In this document: positions 38,859 through 48,120 of the stretch, in pieces
Layout of the letters: every line of letters starts with the position of its first letter
Position numbering within the stretch: the first letter of the stretch is position 1
NCBI RefSeq assembly: GCF_014284475.1
Contig: NZ_WJBC01000007.1
Location: 62,001-126,000 of the forward strand
Direction: 5' to 3'
Origin: Acetobacterium fimetarium
Lineage (GTDB): Bacteria; Bacillota; Clostridia; Eubacteriales; Eubacteriaceae
DNA: 64,000 bases
Notes under the pieces: generated by a model
Told to the model about the DNA's origin: nothing
What the model saw: only the letters and a program-made list of their open reading frames with translations
Database searches by the model: none
Program-made: the position numbers and the translations under genes

Positions 38859-41813
38859 CTACTTGATATAACGTGTGATCTTGAACAATTCTTCATTTTC
38901 CTTGATTGCTTCTTCACTGCCCAGGACGCAAAGCACGTTTTTCTCAAGAACCGCTTCAATCATCCCGGCGAAGCTTTGCAGCTGTTCAACCGTGGTCTCC
39001 AGAATCTCGTTTCTTTCTCTCTGAAGGTCTTCCGGCGTAATGCCGCTGAAATAGAAATTGTCCGCAATCTCACCTTTTACCGACGTGCTCAACGGCACAT
39101 CTTTGCTGCTGATCGTTCCGATAATGTATTTCTCCAACTCCCGCTGCGAAAGATCCAGATTTCTGATATAGTCCACCGTGCCGGCATAGGCCTCGAACGT
39201 CTTTTTCAGCTTCGGATCGCGATAGGAGCCGAAATAGAGATCACCGCTGCGGCCGATGCTGAAAAATGCACCGTAGGCACCGCCCTGAACGCGGACCCGG
39301 TTCCACAGATAATCCATCGACAGAATGCCTTTGAGTACCAGCTGCGCGCCGGAATAGGTATAACCCAGCTCCCGGATATTGTATCCCTGGGATACGTACT
39401 GAATTTTAGCCGCCGTCAGAAAGCCTTCGTTGGCGATGCCGATATCGAATCGATAGGGATTCTTTTTTTCCTCCCGCTGCTGCAGTGGCGACAGATAGCC
39501 AGCCAGCGCGCTTAGCGTCTTGTCTTTGATCGCTTCCGATCCGGTAATGCTGATCACCGGTTTTTTGGTGGTGAATAAAGCCTTTGCAATCTGGGCCAGT
39601 TTTTGGGCCAATTCATCGAATTTTTCGTCAAAATGCGCTTCCAGCTCGGCAATAAAACGATAGAATTCAATGCCGCCGAATTCTTCAAACAGACGGGCCG
39701 ACTGCGAATAGTAGGACTGCAGCCGCTGAACGCTGACCACATGCCCGGCGGTCAGAAACTGCGTTTCCTTCTGCGTCTTGATTTCCCGGATCATATCGTA
39801 GATCAGATTTTTTTCCGTGAACTGCGTCTGTGTGAGCACATCCGTGATCAGACTGATCAGAGTCGGTATTTTCTCGGTAATCGCTTTTCCCTTCACATAA
39901 CAGTTGGATCTGAACGCACCCGGCTGATGGACATCATCGTAGGATTCCACGCCAAAAGACAGTCCCCCGGTATGGATTTCGATTTCCTGATTGAGGCGAT
40001 GGAAATCCATATTTTTTGTGCTCAGTCCGCCCAGCATTTTGCACAGCAGGGACAGATATTTCAGATCCTGCTGGGGCAGACTGCTGTAATCAAAATAGAG
40101 TTTCAGGTAGGAAATATCACCGGTGTATCCCGGATGAAAAAGCAGCGTCGTATCCAGCGCTTCTTTGATTTCAAGCGGATATTTGCGTCCTTCCCGGCTG
40201 ATATCTGAAAGTGCCAGCTTGGGAATTTTTTCCAGGTTCTCCGGACTGTCTTCCTCATTCTGCCTCTTGATCAGCGTCTGCGTTTCGCTGACCAGATCCG
40301 CCAGCTCTTGCTCTGACCGGGAAGCCTTGAAAGCCGCCAATTTTTCTGCGAGTTTCTGGTCTGCCTGTTCCTGCAGATTTGGATCCGGCACGATGGTCAC
40401 CAGTGATTTGTGCGTGTTTTCAAGCAGAAAATGCTGAATCATCTTTTCAAAATAGCCGTCTTGCCAGCTGGCTTTGAACTTCTTGAACGCGCCTTTATAC
40501 TTGAGATAGTCCGTCGGTTCATGGTCGTAGAGCCAGTTGTCCATGATATCGATGCCATAGATCAACCCCTTTGGATAGGCGCCGTATTCCGCTTCAATAT
40601 GGGAGAATTCATAGATATTGATGCCCGCTTCCACGCTCAACGGGTCGAGTCCGTCTTTGACAAGCTTGCTCAGCACCGCTGCCACAGTCTCTTCAAAAAG
40701 CGCCTGATGCTTGGCCTCAGTGTTTTTCAGTACGATTGAAAAATAGGGCTGTTTCAGGGCACTGCTGTAATGATAGCTGACATCCTCGGCAATCTGCAGC
40801 GCCTGCAGGGCTTCCTTCAGGGGCGATGAATTATTGTTCAAAAGAATATGCGACAGGATATCAAAGGCCAGGGCCTCCTCATAGGATAAGCTGTCTTTCA
40901 GCACATAATTCAGTGACAGATAAGCGCGGTTCGCCAGCGGTTCTTCCCGGGAAACGCCATAGGGAACGACGAGATTCTGCTCCTGCAAAAGCGGTTCCTG
41001 CTTCCCGATCGCACTGTCGATTGTCTGTTTTTCAAAGGCATTCAGGTATTCCTCATTGAGATATTTCAAGTGTGCCCTGACGTCACCGTCACCATAGAGG
41101 TAAATATAGCTGTTGGACGGATGGTAGTATTTCTTGTGGAAAGCCAGAAATTCCTCATAGGACAGCTCCGGAATCACATCCGGATCACCGCCGGATTCAA
41201 ACCGGTAGCAGGACTGGGGATAAAGTGATTCAAAAACCTTGTTCTGAAGCACCTCCTCCGGATTCGAGAAAGCCCCCTTCATTTCATTATAGACCACCCC
41301 GTTGTAGGTGATCGGATCTTCGGGTTTTTCAATATGGTAATGCCAGCCCTCCTGGTAGAAGGTATAGGGATTCTCATAAATGTTCGGATAGAACACGGCG
41401 TCCAGATAGACATCCATGAGGTTCATAAAATCCTTGGCATTGGTGCTGGCAATCGGGTACATCGTTTTATCCGGATAGGTCATGGCATTAAGGAACGTGT
41501 TGAGCGAACCCTTGGCCAGCTCGACAAACGGTTCCTTGACCGGATATTTTCTTGACCCGCACAGTGTCGAATGCTCGATAATATGCGGCACCCCGGTGCT
41601 GTTGGCCGACGGCGTTCGGAAACTGATCGAAAAAACCTTGTTTTCATCTTCCGTTGAGATGTACAGGCATTGGGCGCCGGTTTTTTGATGAACAAAACTC
41701 CTGGCAAACCCATCTATTTCTTCGATGAACTCTTCCTTCTTCAGGATAAAGCCCTCGACATTTTCTTCCAATTTAAACATTATTTTCTGTTGATCCATTA
41801 TTTCTTTTTTCAA
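38859..41813 (-). CDS. M16C-family zinc metallopeptidase (presequence protease/insulinase-like)
   Basis: A 984-residue peptidase of the PreP/Cym1 type, which degrades short peptides inside a closed chamber. The inverted zinc motif HxxEH is present as HIIEHSTLCGSRKYP near residue 80, followed by KEPFVELAKGSLNTFLNAMT, a strong family signature, and the distal zinc-ligand glutamate region near residue 160. The C-terminal half carries the second M16 pair without zinc ligands. A TTG at 41813 has AAGGAGAG at good spacing, so I prefer it; an ATG at 41798 is the alternative. A 19-base gap separates it from the downstream carboxypeptidase gene. Confidence 0.9.
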   Translation of the reverse strand: MKKEIMDQQKIMFKLEENVEGFILKKEEFIEEIDGFARSFVHQKTGAQCLYISTEDENKVFSISFRTPSANSTGVPHIIEHSTLCGSRKYPVKEPFVELAKGSLNTFLNAMTYPDKTMYPIASTNAKDFMNLMDVYLDAVFYPNIYENPYTFYQEGWHYHIEKPEDPITYNGVVYNEMKGAFSNPEEVLQNKVFESLYPQSCYRFESGGDPDVIPELSYEEFLAFHKKYYHPSNSYIYLYGDGDVRAHLKYLNEEYLNAFEKQTIDSAIGKQEPLLQEQNLVVPYGVSREEPLANRAYLSLNYVLKDSLSYEEALAFDILSHILLNNNSSPLKEALQALQIAEDVSYHYSSALKQPYFSIVLKNTEAKHQALFEETVAAVLSKLVKDGLDPLSVEAGINIYEFSHIEAEYGAYPKGLIYGIDIMDNWLYDHEPTDYLKYKGAFKKFKASWQDGYFEKMIQHFLLENTHKSLVTIVPDPNLQEQADQKLAEKLAAFKASRSEQELADLVSETQTLIKRQNEEDSPENLEKIPKLALSDISREGRKYPLEIKEALDTTLLFHPGYTGDISYLKLYFDYSSLPQQDLKYLSLLCKMLGGLSTKNMDFHRLNQEIEIHTGGLSFGVESYDDVHQPGAFRSNCYVKGKAITEKIPTLISLITDVLTQTQFTEKNLIYDMIREIKTQKETQFLTAGHVVSVQRLQSYYSQSARLFEEFGGIEFYRFIAELEAHFDEKFDELAQKLAQIAKALFTTKKPVISITGSEAIKDKTLSALAGYLSPLQQREEKKNPYRFDIGIANEGFLTAAKIQYVSQGYNIRELGYTYSGAQLVLKGILSMDYLWNRVRVQGGAYGAFFSIGRSGDLYFGSYRDPKLKKTFEAYAGTVDYIRNLDLSQRELEKYIIGTISSKDVPLSTSVKGEIADNFYFSGITPEDLQRERNEILETTVEQLQSFAGMIEAVLEKNVLCVLGSEEAIKENEELFKITRYIK

Positions 41814-41847
41814 ATGTCTCTCCTTCTCTATGTTCTGGTTTTGGCAA

Positions 41848-41896
41848 TTGCAAAATTCAAAAGAACCGAACAATCGTTGCTTTGATGCCGGTTTGC
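41848..41896. repeat. Fragment related to the flank of the dispersed palindromic repeat
   Basis: The stretch containing TCGTTGCTTTGATGCCGGTT resembles the reverse complement of the right flank of copy 2 (GAAACTGACATCAAAGCAAC at 30590-30609) and the left flank of copy 3, but the palindromic core is missing. Confidence 0.45.
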
Positions 41897-41902
41897 AGAT
41901 AC

Positions 41903-43231
41903 CTATTCGATTATTTTATTTTTTTTGAGATATTCCATCATTTTTTGTTCAAAGCCCATCTCGGTGGGTTCATAAAAATGGGTGCCCACCAGGTCATCCG
42001 GCAGGTACTGCTGAGGCACATAATGCCCCGGATAACTGTGGGGATACTTGTACGTCAGCCCCCGGCCCAGTTTTTCGCTTCCCGAATAATGGGTATCCTG
42101 GAGATGCGCCGGCACGTTGCTGTTTGAAGCATGCGAAACCGCCGCCAGCGCCGCATCAATTGCCACATAAGAGGCATTGCTTTTGGGCGCGCAGGCCAGA
42201 AAAACCACCGCCTGGGCCAGATTGATCCGCGCTTCCGGCATGCCGATAAACTGAACCGCATCAGCCGCCGCCATCGCCACCGGCAGTGCCAGCGGTTCGG
42301 CATTGCCGATATCCTCCGAAGCCGATATGACAATCCGTCTGGCGATGAATTTCGGGTCCTCGCCGGCCGTCAGCATTTTGGCCATCCAGTACAGCGCCGC
42401 ATCAGGGTCCGATCCCCGGATGCTCTTGATGAACGCGGAAATCGTATCGTAATGATTGTCCCCGTCCTTGTCATACTGAACCGCTTTCTGCTGAATGCAC
42501 TCCTGCGCCGTTTTCAGATCGATGCGAATCACGCCCTCCTGATCCTTGTCGATCGTAAGGATGCCCAGTTCCACCGCATTCAGCGCCCTGCGCACATCGC
42601 CATTGGACACTTCCGACAGGTAATCCATGGCGTCCTCATCGCATTTCACTTTCATCGCGCCGTAACCGTTGACTTTGTCGGTGATGGCTCGTTCGATGAC
42701 GCCCCGGATATCTGCCGGAGTCAGTTTCTTGAATTCAAAGATGGTCGAGCGGGAAAGAAGCGGTGAGTTGATCTCAAAATAGGGGTTTTCGGTGGTTGCC
42801 CCGATCAGCGTAACCAGTCCTTTTTCGACACTGGGCAGCAGTGCATCCTGCTGCGCCTTGTTGAAGCGGTGAATTTCATCGATGAACAGAATGGATTTCT
42901 TGTTGTAGACACCCAGATTGTTTTTCGCTTTTTCCAGCACTTCGGTGATTTCCTTTTTTCCCGAAGTGACCGCATTCAGTTCATAAAAGGCGGAATTCGT
43001 GCGGTTTGCCACAATTTTTGCCAACGACGTCTTGCCGGTTCCGGGCGGGCCGTAGAAGATCACCGAAGCAAGCTTGTCCGCCTCGATGAGCCGGTACAGC
43101 AGCTTTCCCTTTGCAATGATGTGTTTCTGACCCGCAAATTCTTCAAGGGTTCGGGGCCGCATCCGAACAGCCAATGGCGAATTATCAGCTATTTTTTCCT
43201 GATAATTGATTCCAAAAAAACTTTCCTGCAT
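41903..43231 (-). CDS. rarA: Replication-associated recombination protein RarA (MgsA)
   Basis: A 442-residue AAA+ ATPase acting at stalled replication forks. Visible: LAVRMRPRTLEEFAGQKHI at the start, Walker A GPPGTGKTSLAKIV near residue 61, Walker B ILFIDEIHRFNKAQQD near 113, sensor I IGATTENPYFEIN, and the C-terminal MgsA region (KSIRGSDPDAALYWMAKML and YKYPHSYPGHYV). It starts seven bases after the methyltransferase gene, so the two share a transcript. Confidence 0.94.
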   Translation of the reverse strand: MQESFFGINYQEKIADNSPLAVRMRPRTLEEFAGQKHIIAKGKLLYRLIEADKLASVIFYGPPGTGKTSLAKIVANRTNSAFYELNAVTSGKKEITEVLEKAKNNLGVYNKKSILFIDEIHRFNKAQQDALLPSVEKGLVTLIGATTENPYFEINSPLLSRSTIFEFKKLTPADIRGVIERAITDKVNGYGAMKVKCDEDAMDYLSEVSNGDVRRALNAVELGILTIDKDQEGVIRIDLKTAQECIQQKAVQYDKDGDNHYDTISAFIKSIRGSDPDAALYWMAKMLTAGEDPKFIARRIVISASEDIGNAEPLALPVAMAAADAVQFIGMPEARINLAQAVVFLACAPKSNASYVAIDAALAAVSHASNSNVPAHLQDTHYSGSEKLGRGLTYKYPHSYPGHYVPQQYLPDDLVGTHFYEPTEMGFEQKMMEYLKKNKIIE

Positions 43232-43238
43232 CTTCCCC

Positions 43239-45302
43239 TCACCCTTCTTTTTCTATTTCCTGTATTTCTATTTCTGTCAAATTAAAATATGCGTTGATCC
43301 ATTGATCGACTGTTTTAAGAATTTCGGCACGATTGTGTTCATCCCCGCAACCGCCGGTCCTGATAATTTTATCATAGAATCCCGCAAATAGCCTAGTGCT
43401 TTCTTCATCAAGATCCGGAATTCTGAGTTTCAGCAGTGTATTGGGATAATACTCATATAGTTTTTCGCCCAGCTTTTTGGCATAGGATTTGAAATAATAA
43501 TTATAAAGCCGGCTGTTCAAAAGCACAACCAGAATTTCCTCCGTGATTTGGTGATAAAGCCGGGGCATCAGAATCAGCCCGTAAACGTCCGCACTGAAAT
43601 AGCATTTATTCTCATCGATGGCAAAACGGTTTTTGGTCGCCTTGTAGGGGAAAATAATCTTTTTCCCGTCGAAATGGCCGGCGTCCCGGCCCCATTGCAG
43701 CGCGGTCCACGGCAGTTTGCCGTTTCTGCATTCCCGGCGTTTTTCAAGCTTTGCGCGGTGTTTTTCCAGATGCTTGATGATCTGGGGATAGGTCTCGATG
43801 GCATCGATGCCGTTGGTGTAGAGAATTTTTTTCTGCGGCTTCGCGATCGCGAAAGCGCCCACATCCTTGTTTTTGATCCAGGGCCGCAGCTGATCATCGC
43901 AGAAATCATCCAGTCGTTCATCTGTATCATCAAAAATAAAGGCCTTGTCGTTTCCGGTGATAATCCCCTGAAAACTCTGGACGATATTTTCCAGAACAAA
44001 CGGCGACTGCTTCTCGATTTTTCCGATGATCGCGTTGGTGACCGGTGAATAAAGGCACCAGAGGTCATCACCCAGAGTATCCTGAAGAACCGGATAGCCT
44101 TCAAAAGGCTGCTCGCCGGCAGTGCTGTTTTCCCGCAGCGAACGGATTAGCTCGGAATAAGTATCCGGCTTATGATTTTTTATAAAGAACCGTTTGACGT
44201 CAATCTCCCAGTTTTCTCCAACCGTCGCGGCCTTTCTCAACCTGATGATGGCCGGGTCAATCCCGACTCCTGGGATGATCCGCACACCATTGAAATCGAC
44301 GATTTCTTCAATTTCAAAGGAGTTTTTCATGAATCGCCGCAGCGGTTTTCCGTTATAGGCTTCCAGGAAATAGCGGGACGTGATGTGTATCAGGGTGCCG
44401 CCCTGTTTGAGCAGTTCCCAGCCGCGGTTGATGAAACAGTAGGACAGATCGCCCTTGTCCTGATAGACCAGCGGATACCGGCTTTTGAGTGTTTTCATAT
44501 AGCTGCTGTCGATTTCCTTGTGGCCGACGTAAGGGGGGTTGCCGATGATGACGTCCACCGAGTTTCCGGTAATCAGATCTTCGGTCAGAATATCGCCGCA
44601 GGCAATGCCCAATGGTCTGACATAGGTGTCCCCTTTCAGAACGAGAATCAGCCGGGTCACCAGACAGGCAACCGGATCCCGGTCGACGCCTATCAGGTTT
44701 TTTTCCAGCAGCCACCGGTGTAAGTCCTCTTTTTCGTTGCAGTTCTTTCCTTCTCCATATAGATGAAATATCCGGTCATATGCGGCATTTAAAAGGGAGC
44801 CACTTCCACATGCCGGGTCAAGAACCCGGGTGTTTTCAAATTCTTCCCCCACTTTTAATTTTTCCACTGCTTTGATTGCCATATAATCAGCGATATTAGC
44901 CGGCGTGTAAAAAATCCCGTGATTTTTTTTGTGATGCAGCAGCAGCCCTTCCTCGTAGAGATCTCCGATGATCCCGGGGTTCTCTCCCGCAAAATAAGGC
45001 GGTGCCATCACAAAATCATCGATCCACGCCCAGATGTCACTGCCAATAGGTTCCCCATCCGGTTCTTCCCAGAAGCTTTCATCAATGGGGTGACCTGTCC
45101 ATAAACCGAGGAAATAATCAAAGGTGAACTGGTTTTTCAGATCTTTTTCATGCTGACCGAAATCCACATGATGGTTGTTCACCAGATATTTTAAAAAAAT
45201 ACACTTCAGAAAAAAAAGTGTATTGCTTTTCGTTTGGCTCAGATAATTGTATCGCTTCAAGAAAACCGCCATCTTATCTGAAATACTTTGGAGATTCATC
45301 AT
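43239..45302 (-). CDS. Orphan N6-adenine DNA methyltransferase (Eco57I/TaqI-like)
   Basis: A 687-residue class I methyltransferase. Motif I appears as VLDPACGSGSLLNAAYDR near residue 160 and the catalytic motif as IIGNPPYVGHKEID near 252. The C-terminal part from about 440 (QGIITGNDKAFIF, KILYTNGIDAI, CYFSADVYGLILMP) fits a TaqI-like target-recognition domain. There is no nuclease domain at the N-terminus, and no restriction gene beside it; the next gene downstream is rarA. It may be a solitary regulatory methyltransferase, or the modification half of a broken type IIG system. A type IIG enzyme would usually exceed 900 residues. Confidence 0.82.
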   Translation of the reverse strand: MMNLQSISDKMAVFLKRYNYLSQTKSNTLFFLKCIFLKYLVNNHHVDFGQHEKDLKNQFTFDYFLGLWTGHPIDESFWEEPDGEPIGSDIWAWIDDFVMAPPYFAGENPGIIGDLYEEGLLLHHKKNHGIFYTPANIADYMAIKAVEKLKVGEEFENTRVLDPACGSGSLLNAAYDRIFHLYGEGKNCNEKEDLHRWLLEKNLIGVDRDPVACLVTRLILVLKGDTYVRPLGIACGDILTEDLITGNSVDVIIGNPPYVGHKEIDSSYMKTLKSRYPLVYQDKGDLSYCFINRGWELLKQGGTLIHITSRYFLEAYNGKPLRRFMKNSFEIEEIVDFNGVRIIPGVGIDPAIIRLRKAATVGENWEIDVKRFFIKNHKPDTYSELIRSLRENSTAGEQPFEGYPVLQDTLGDDLWCLYSPVTNAIIGKIEKQSPFVLENIVQSFQGIITGNDKAFIFDDTDERLDDFCDDQLRPWIKNKDVGAFAIAKPQKKILYTNGIDAIETYPQIIKHLEKHRAKLEKRRECRNGKLPWTALQWGRDAGHFDGKKIIFPYKATKNRFAIDENKCYFSADVYGLILMPRLYHQITEEILVVLLNSRLYNYYFKSYAKKLGEKLYEYYPNTLLKLRIPDLDEESTRLFAGFYDKIIRTGGCGDEHNRAEILKTVDQWINAYFNLTEIEIQEIEKEG

Positions 45303-45419
45303 TACCTCTCAATTTTAGGATGTTTTTTGTCGTTTTTTTATTATAACATTTTTTTGACAAAAAAGATAAATTCAGGACGAATTTCCATTGTCTTTTTATC
45401 AACTAACTCAATATTTTTA

Positions 45420-45448
45420 TTGCATTTCAACGGATTATATTGTATAAT
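45420..45448 (+). promoter_or_regulatory. Promoter of a putative non-coding RNA
   Basis: TTGCAT (45420-45425), 17-base spacer and perfect TATAAT (45443-45448). No protein start with a ribosome site follows; instead a structured region and a terminator do. Confidence 0.6.
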
Positions 45449-45454
45449 AATAAA

Positions 45455-45640
45455 AACTCCGAAGTTTAATGATTCTAAGGTCATCAGGACTATGAACGTA
45501 AACCGGAAGGGTATAGTCGGAAACGATTATGTCTCCCAATGTGGAAAAGGGGCTTGACTTGGGTATATCCCTCGTTATTTTTGCATTTCTATAGTGCAGA
45601 ATAAAAAGGCCATTTCTACGGAAGTGGCCTTTTTATTTTT
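45455..45640 (+). ncRNA. Candidate structured small RNA of unknown class
   Basis: About 185 bases between a good promoter and a strong terminator. The sequence can form a series of hairpins: AAACT/AGTTT, ATGA/TCAT, GACTAT/ATAGTC around ACCGGAAGGG, and a nested AACGA-CCCAA/TTGGG-TCGTT. No credible coding frame with a ribosome site is present. I do not recognise tmRNA, RNase P, SRP or 6S RNA in it, nor a known riboswitch. Confidence 0.45.
45603..45640. terminator. Terminator of the putative small RNA
   Basis: AAAAAGGCCA...TGGCCTTTTT arms around a short loop, then TATTTTT. Symmetric A and T runs would let it work in both directions. Confidence 0.8.
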
Positions 45641-45706
45641 CCCATATGTTCCTGAATTCTATTTATTTGTAACCGCAATAATGATATTTGGGACGCCTTA
45701 AAAAAT

Positions 45707-45743
45707 AAAACCAGAGTCGAACTAACCAATTGACTCTGGTTTT
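45707..45743 (-). terminator. Terminator of the AOR-MoaD operon
   Basis: AAAACCAGAGTC and GACTCTGGTTTT pair perfectly around a 13-base loop, with T-runs on both strands. It follows the MoaD-like stop codon by about 15 bases. Confidence 0.82.
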
Positions 45744-45758
45744 ATTTTTTTTTGTTGC

Positions 45759-45995
45759 TCAGCCTCCTGCAACCGGCGGAAAGATCGCCAGATAGCCGCC
45801 ATCCTTCACCGGCACCGTCAGCATGGCATCAACCTTGCCGTCAACGCCGTCCACAATAATCGCCGCAATTTCAGGTGCGGTGATGCCCAGGGCGTCAATG
45901 ACATCCTGGCCTGTCATCCCCGGGGTGTAGTCCATCTGCACGATTTTTCCCCGGCCTTCTCTGAAATTCGCAAACAGTTTGATGCTAATTGCCAT
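45759..45995 (-). CDS. MoaD/ThiS-family sulfur-carrier protein linked to AOR
   Basis: A 78-residue beta-grasp protein ending in the Gly-Gly tail (PPVAGG) that is thiocarboxylated in sulfur carriers. The IKLFANFREG start and YLAIFPPVAGG end are typical of MoaD proteins that supply the dithiolene sulfur of the pterin cofactor. It lies directly behind the AOR gene in the same operon, a familiar arrangement in tungsten oxidoreductase loci. No MoaE is seen in the window, so its partner is elsewhere. Confidence 0.9.
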   Translation of the reverse strand: MAISIKLFANFREGRGKIVQMDYTPGMTGQDVIDALGITAPEIAAIIVDGVDGKVDAMLTVPVKDGGYLAIFPPVAGG

Positions 45996-46062
45996 AATCC
46001 CTCCTGAAAAAAAGGGACGATCTGAGACCGCCCCTTAAATTTATTCTATCGTCAACAGTGTT

Positions 46063-47859
46063 TTATAAGCCCAGTTTTTCAAGCCGTTCATCTGTCGGAA
46101 TCCCGTCTTCATCCCAGCCTCGTTCCTGATAGTAGAGTGGAAGCAGTTCATCCAGTTTGTGAACCCAACCTTTGGTCGGTCCTTCCGGCATTTCTTCTTC
46201 CAGAAAACGTGGTGGCAGGGTATCTTCTTCCGGTGAAATACCGGCTTCAAGATTGAAGAGTTTTTCAAGATTCCAGATACGTTCTCCGGCCAGCAGAATA
46301 TCATCCGCTGTCCATTCTGTTCCCAGAACTTCGTTTAACATATCCGCATACTGCTGAGCGCCCAATGCGAATGATGTAAACAGACATAAGCCGGTGGAAT
46401 CGATCAGCGCCGTCAGATCCTGGAAGATTTTTGCCCATACCGGTTTACCCGCTAATTCAAAACGATCCAGTTTTTCCGGTAAACCGAGGATTTCCGGAGA
46501 AATCAGGTAGCCACGGACATGACAGCCGCCACGGTTGGAGGTTGCATATTGAAGACCCATCCCCTGGATACCACGCGGGTCATAGGCCGGCAGATCCTGT
46601 TTCTTGACTGACATGGAGTATTCCGGTACGCCGAAAAAATCAGCCAGTCGGTAGGAGCCTCTGGCCAGTAAATCACCGAAGCCTTCCCGTTTGCCCATTT
46701 TCTTGAGCCAGTGGATAACCGATTCAGCATTGCCGAATTTCAGGATCACGTCATCATCCAGCATTTCATCGGTGATATAACCGCGTTGGTACAGTTCCAT
46801 GGCAGCCGCCAGGGTTGCACCGGCAGAAATAGTATCCAGACCGAATTCGTTGCACCAGTAGTTGGCATCGATAACGATATTCATGTCATTGATTCCCAGA
46901 TCTCCGGCAAATACCCAAAGGGTTTCATACTCTGGTCCGCCGACACCTTCCGGGCTGTGTTCGCTTTTGACCCAGCGGCCGCAACCGATCGGGCAGTGAT
47001 GGCAGGGATTACGCTTGATCAGGTATTCTTCCGTCAAGGTTTCGCCGCTGACTGCTTCAGCGCCAGGATCATGGCCGCCCTGGAAGTTGTTCGTCGGGTA
47101 GACACCGTGTTCATTGATGATATTAACCAGTACGGCTGTTCCGTAGGTCGGCAGGCCGCCGCCGGTAACGCCGTTTTCCTTGAGCATGCCACGACATTCT
47201 TTGGTAACCGCCTTCAATCCGTCCGGATTGGCAATGACCGGTTTCTGAGCCCCTTTAACGGTGATGGCTTTGAGATTTTTAGATCCCATCACCGCACCGA
47301 CGCCTGAACGGCCGGCAGCACGATCGTTTTCATTCATGATGGCAGCCATCTGAGACAGCTTTTCGCCTGAAGGTCCGATGGTTAAAACCTTAGAGTCCGG
47401 ATGTTTTTCTTTAAGTGCAGCACTTGTTTCTGATGTGTATTTGCCCCAGATATCCAGTGCCGGTAAAATTTCAACTTTTTCTTCTTCGATATTAATATAT
47501 ACTGGAAGACTTGCTTTTCCTTCGATGATAATCGCATCATAACCGGCATATTTCAGATATGCTCCCCATTCTCCGCCTGAGTTGGAAGAAGCGATGCATC
47601 CTGTTAACGGCGATTTTGTCACTACCATGTACCGACCACCAGTAGGGGTAGCTGTTCCTGTCAACGGACCGTTGATAAAGATGATTTTGTTCTCTGCAGC
47701 AAAAGGATCAATTTGAGGATCAACCTCATCCATATACATTTTTGTTCCCAGACCGCGACCGCCAATATACTTCTTGGCCAGCTCAAAATCCAAATCCTCA
47801 GTGCCAATAACACCAGTCGTTAAATTGATACGTAATATTTTTCCCATATAACCAAACAT
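46063..47859 (-). CDS. aor: Tungsten-containing aldehyde:ferredoxin oxidoreductase
   Basis: A 598-residue AOR-family enzyme that interconverts aldehydes and carboxylic acids with ferredoxin, using a tungsten bis-pterin and a [4Fe-4S] cluster. Seen: GGRGLGTKMYMDEV and PLTGTATPTGGRYMVVTKSPLTG in domain 1 (pterin cradle), the cluster cysteines C-x2-C-x3-C in CHHCPIGCGRW near residue 287, and a fourth cysteine in STGLCLFTSF near residue 490. Length is normal. In acetogens it lets acetate be reduced to acetaldehyde. The MoaD-like gene follows, and tungstate transport and radical SAM genes lie within 14 kb. Confidence 0.93.
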   Translation of the reverse strand: MFGYMGKILRINLTTGVIGTEDLDFELAKKYIGGRGLGTKMYMDEVDPQIDPFAAENKIIFINGPLTGTATPTGGRYMVVTKSPLTGCIASSNSGGEWGAYLKYAGYDAIIIEGKASLPVYINIEEEKVEILPALDIWGKYTSETSAALKEKHPDSKVLTIGPSGEKLSQMAAIMNENDRAAGRSGVGAVMGSKNLKAITVKGAQKPVIANPDGLKAVTKECRGMLKENGVTGGGLPTYGTAVLVNIINEHGVYPTNNFQGGHDPGAEAVSGETLTEEYLIKRNPCHHCPIGCGRWVKSEHSPEGVGGPEYETLWVFAGDLGINDMNIVIDANYWCNEFGLDTISAGATLAAAMELYQRGYITDEMLDDDVILKFGNAESVIHWLKKMGKREGFGDLLARGSYRLADFFGVPEYSMSVKKQDLPAYDPRGIQGMGLQYATSNRGGCHVRGYLISPEILGLPEKLDRFELAGKPVWAKIFQDLTALIDSTGLCLFTSFALGAQQYADMLNEVLGTEWTADDILLAGERIWNLEKLFNLEAGISPEEDTLPPRFLEEEMPEGPTKGWVHKLDELLPLYYQERGWDEDGIPTDERLEKLGL

Positions 47860-48120
47860 TTCGTACGCCTCCTAAATTTTATTTATTTGTAACCAATTTC
47901 ATTATAGCTAATTTTTATCCTTTTATCAATTAAAATATCAAAATTAATGAATATTTAAACTTTTCTTTGCCTTTGTCGTTGAAACGCATTCATTGTAATC
48001 GCTATTATTTTCATGGTTACAGTAAATTTTTTCTCTATTATAAGGGTTGCGAAATTTTTTGGCTACAAAATGGTCTATTTTCGACTGCTGCCTAGCGCTG
48101 CGAATTTCACAAACCGGTCA
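47860..48120. promoter_or_regulatory. AOR upstream region
   Basis: AT-rich, no gene. It contains the word ATTTATTTGTAACC at 47881-47894, which also occurs exactly at 45661-45674 after the operon, and an imperfect inverted repeat TGTAAT...GTTACA at about 47995-48022. These could be sites for a Mo/W- or redox-responsive regulator, but I cannot name one. Confidence 0.35.

Noticed and set aside
43239-45302. Calling the methyltransferase a type IIG restriction enzyme or BREX PglX
   Set aside because: It is too short, has no N-terminal nuclease motif and no BREX or restriction genes beside it.
45455-45640. Calling the structured RNA 6S RNA or SRP RNA
   Set aside because: Length is near that of 6S RNA, but the ends do not form the expected long closing stem, and the SRP tetraloop context is absent.
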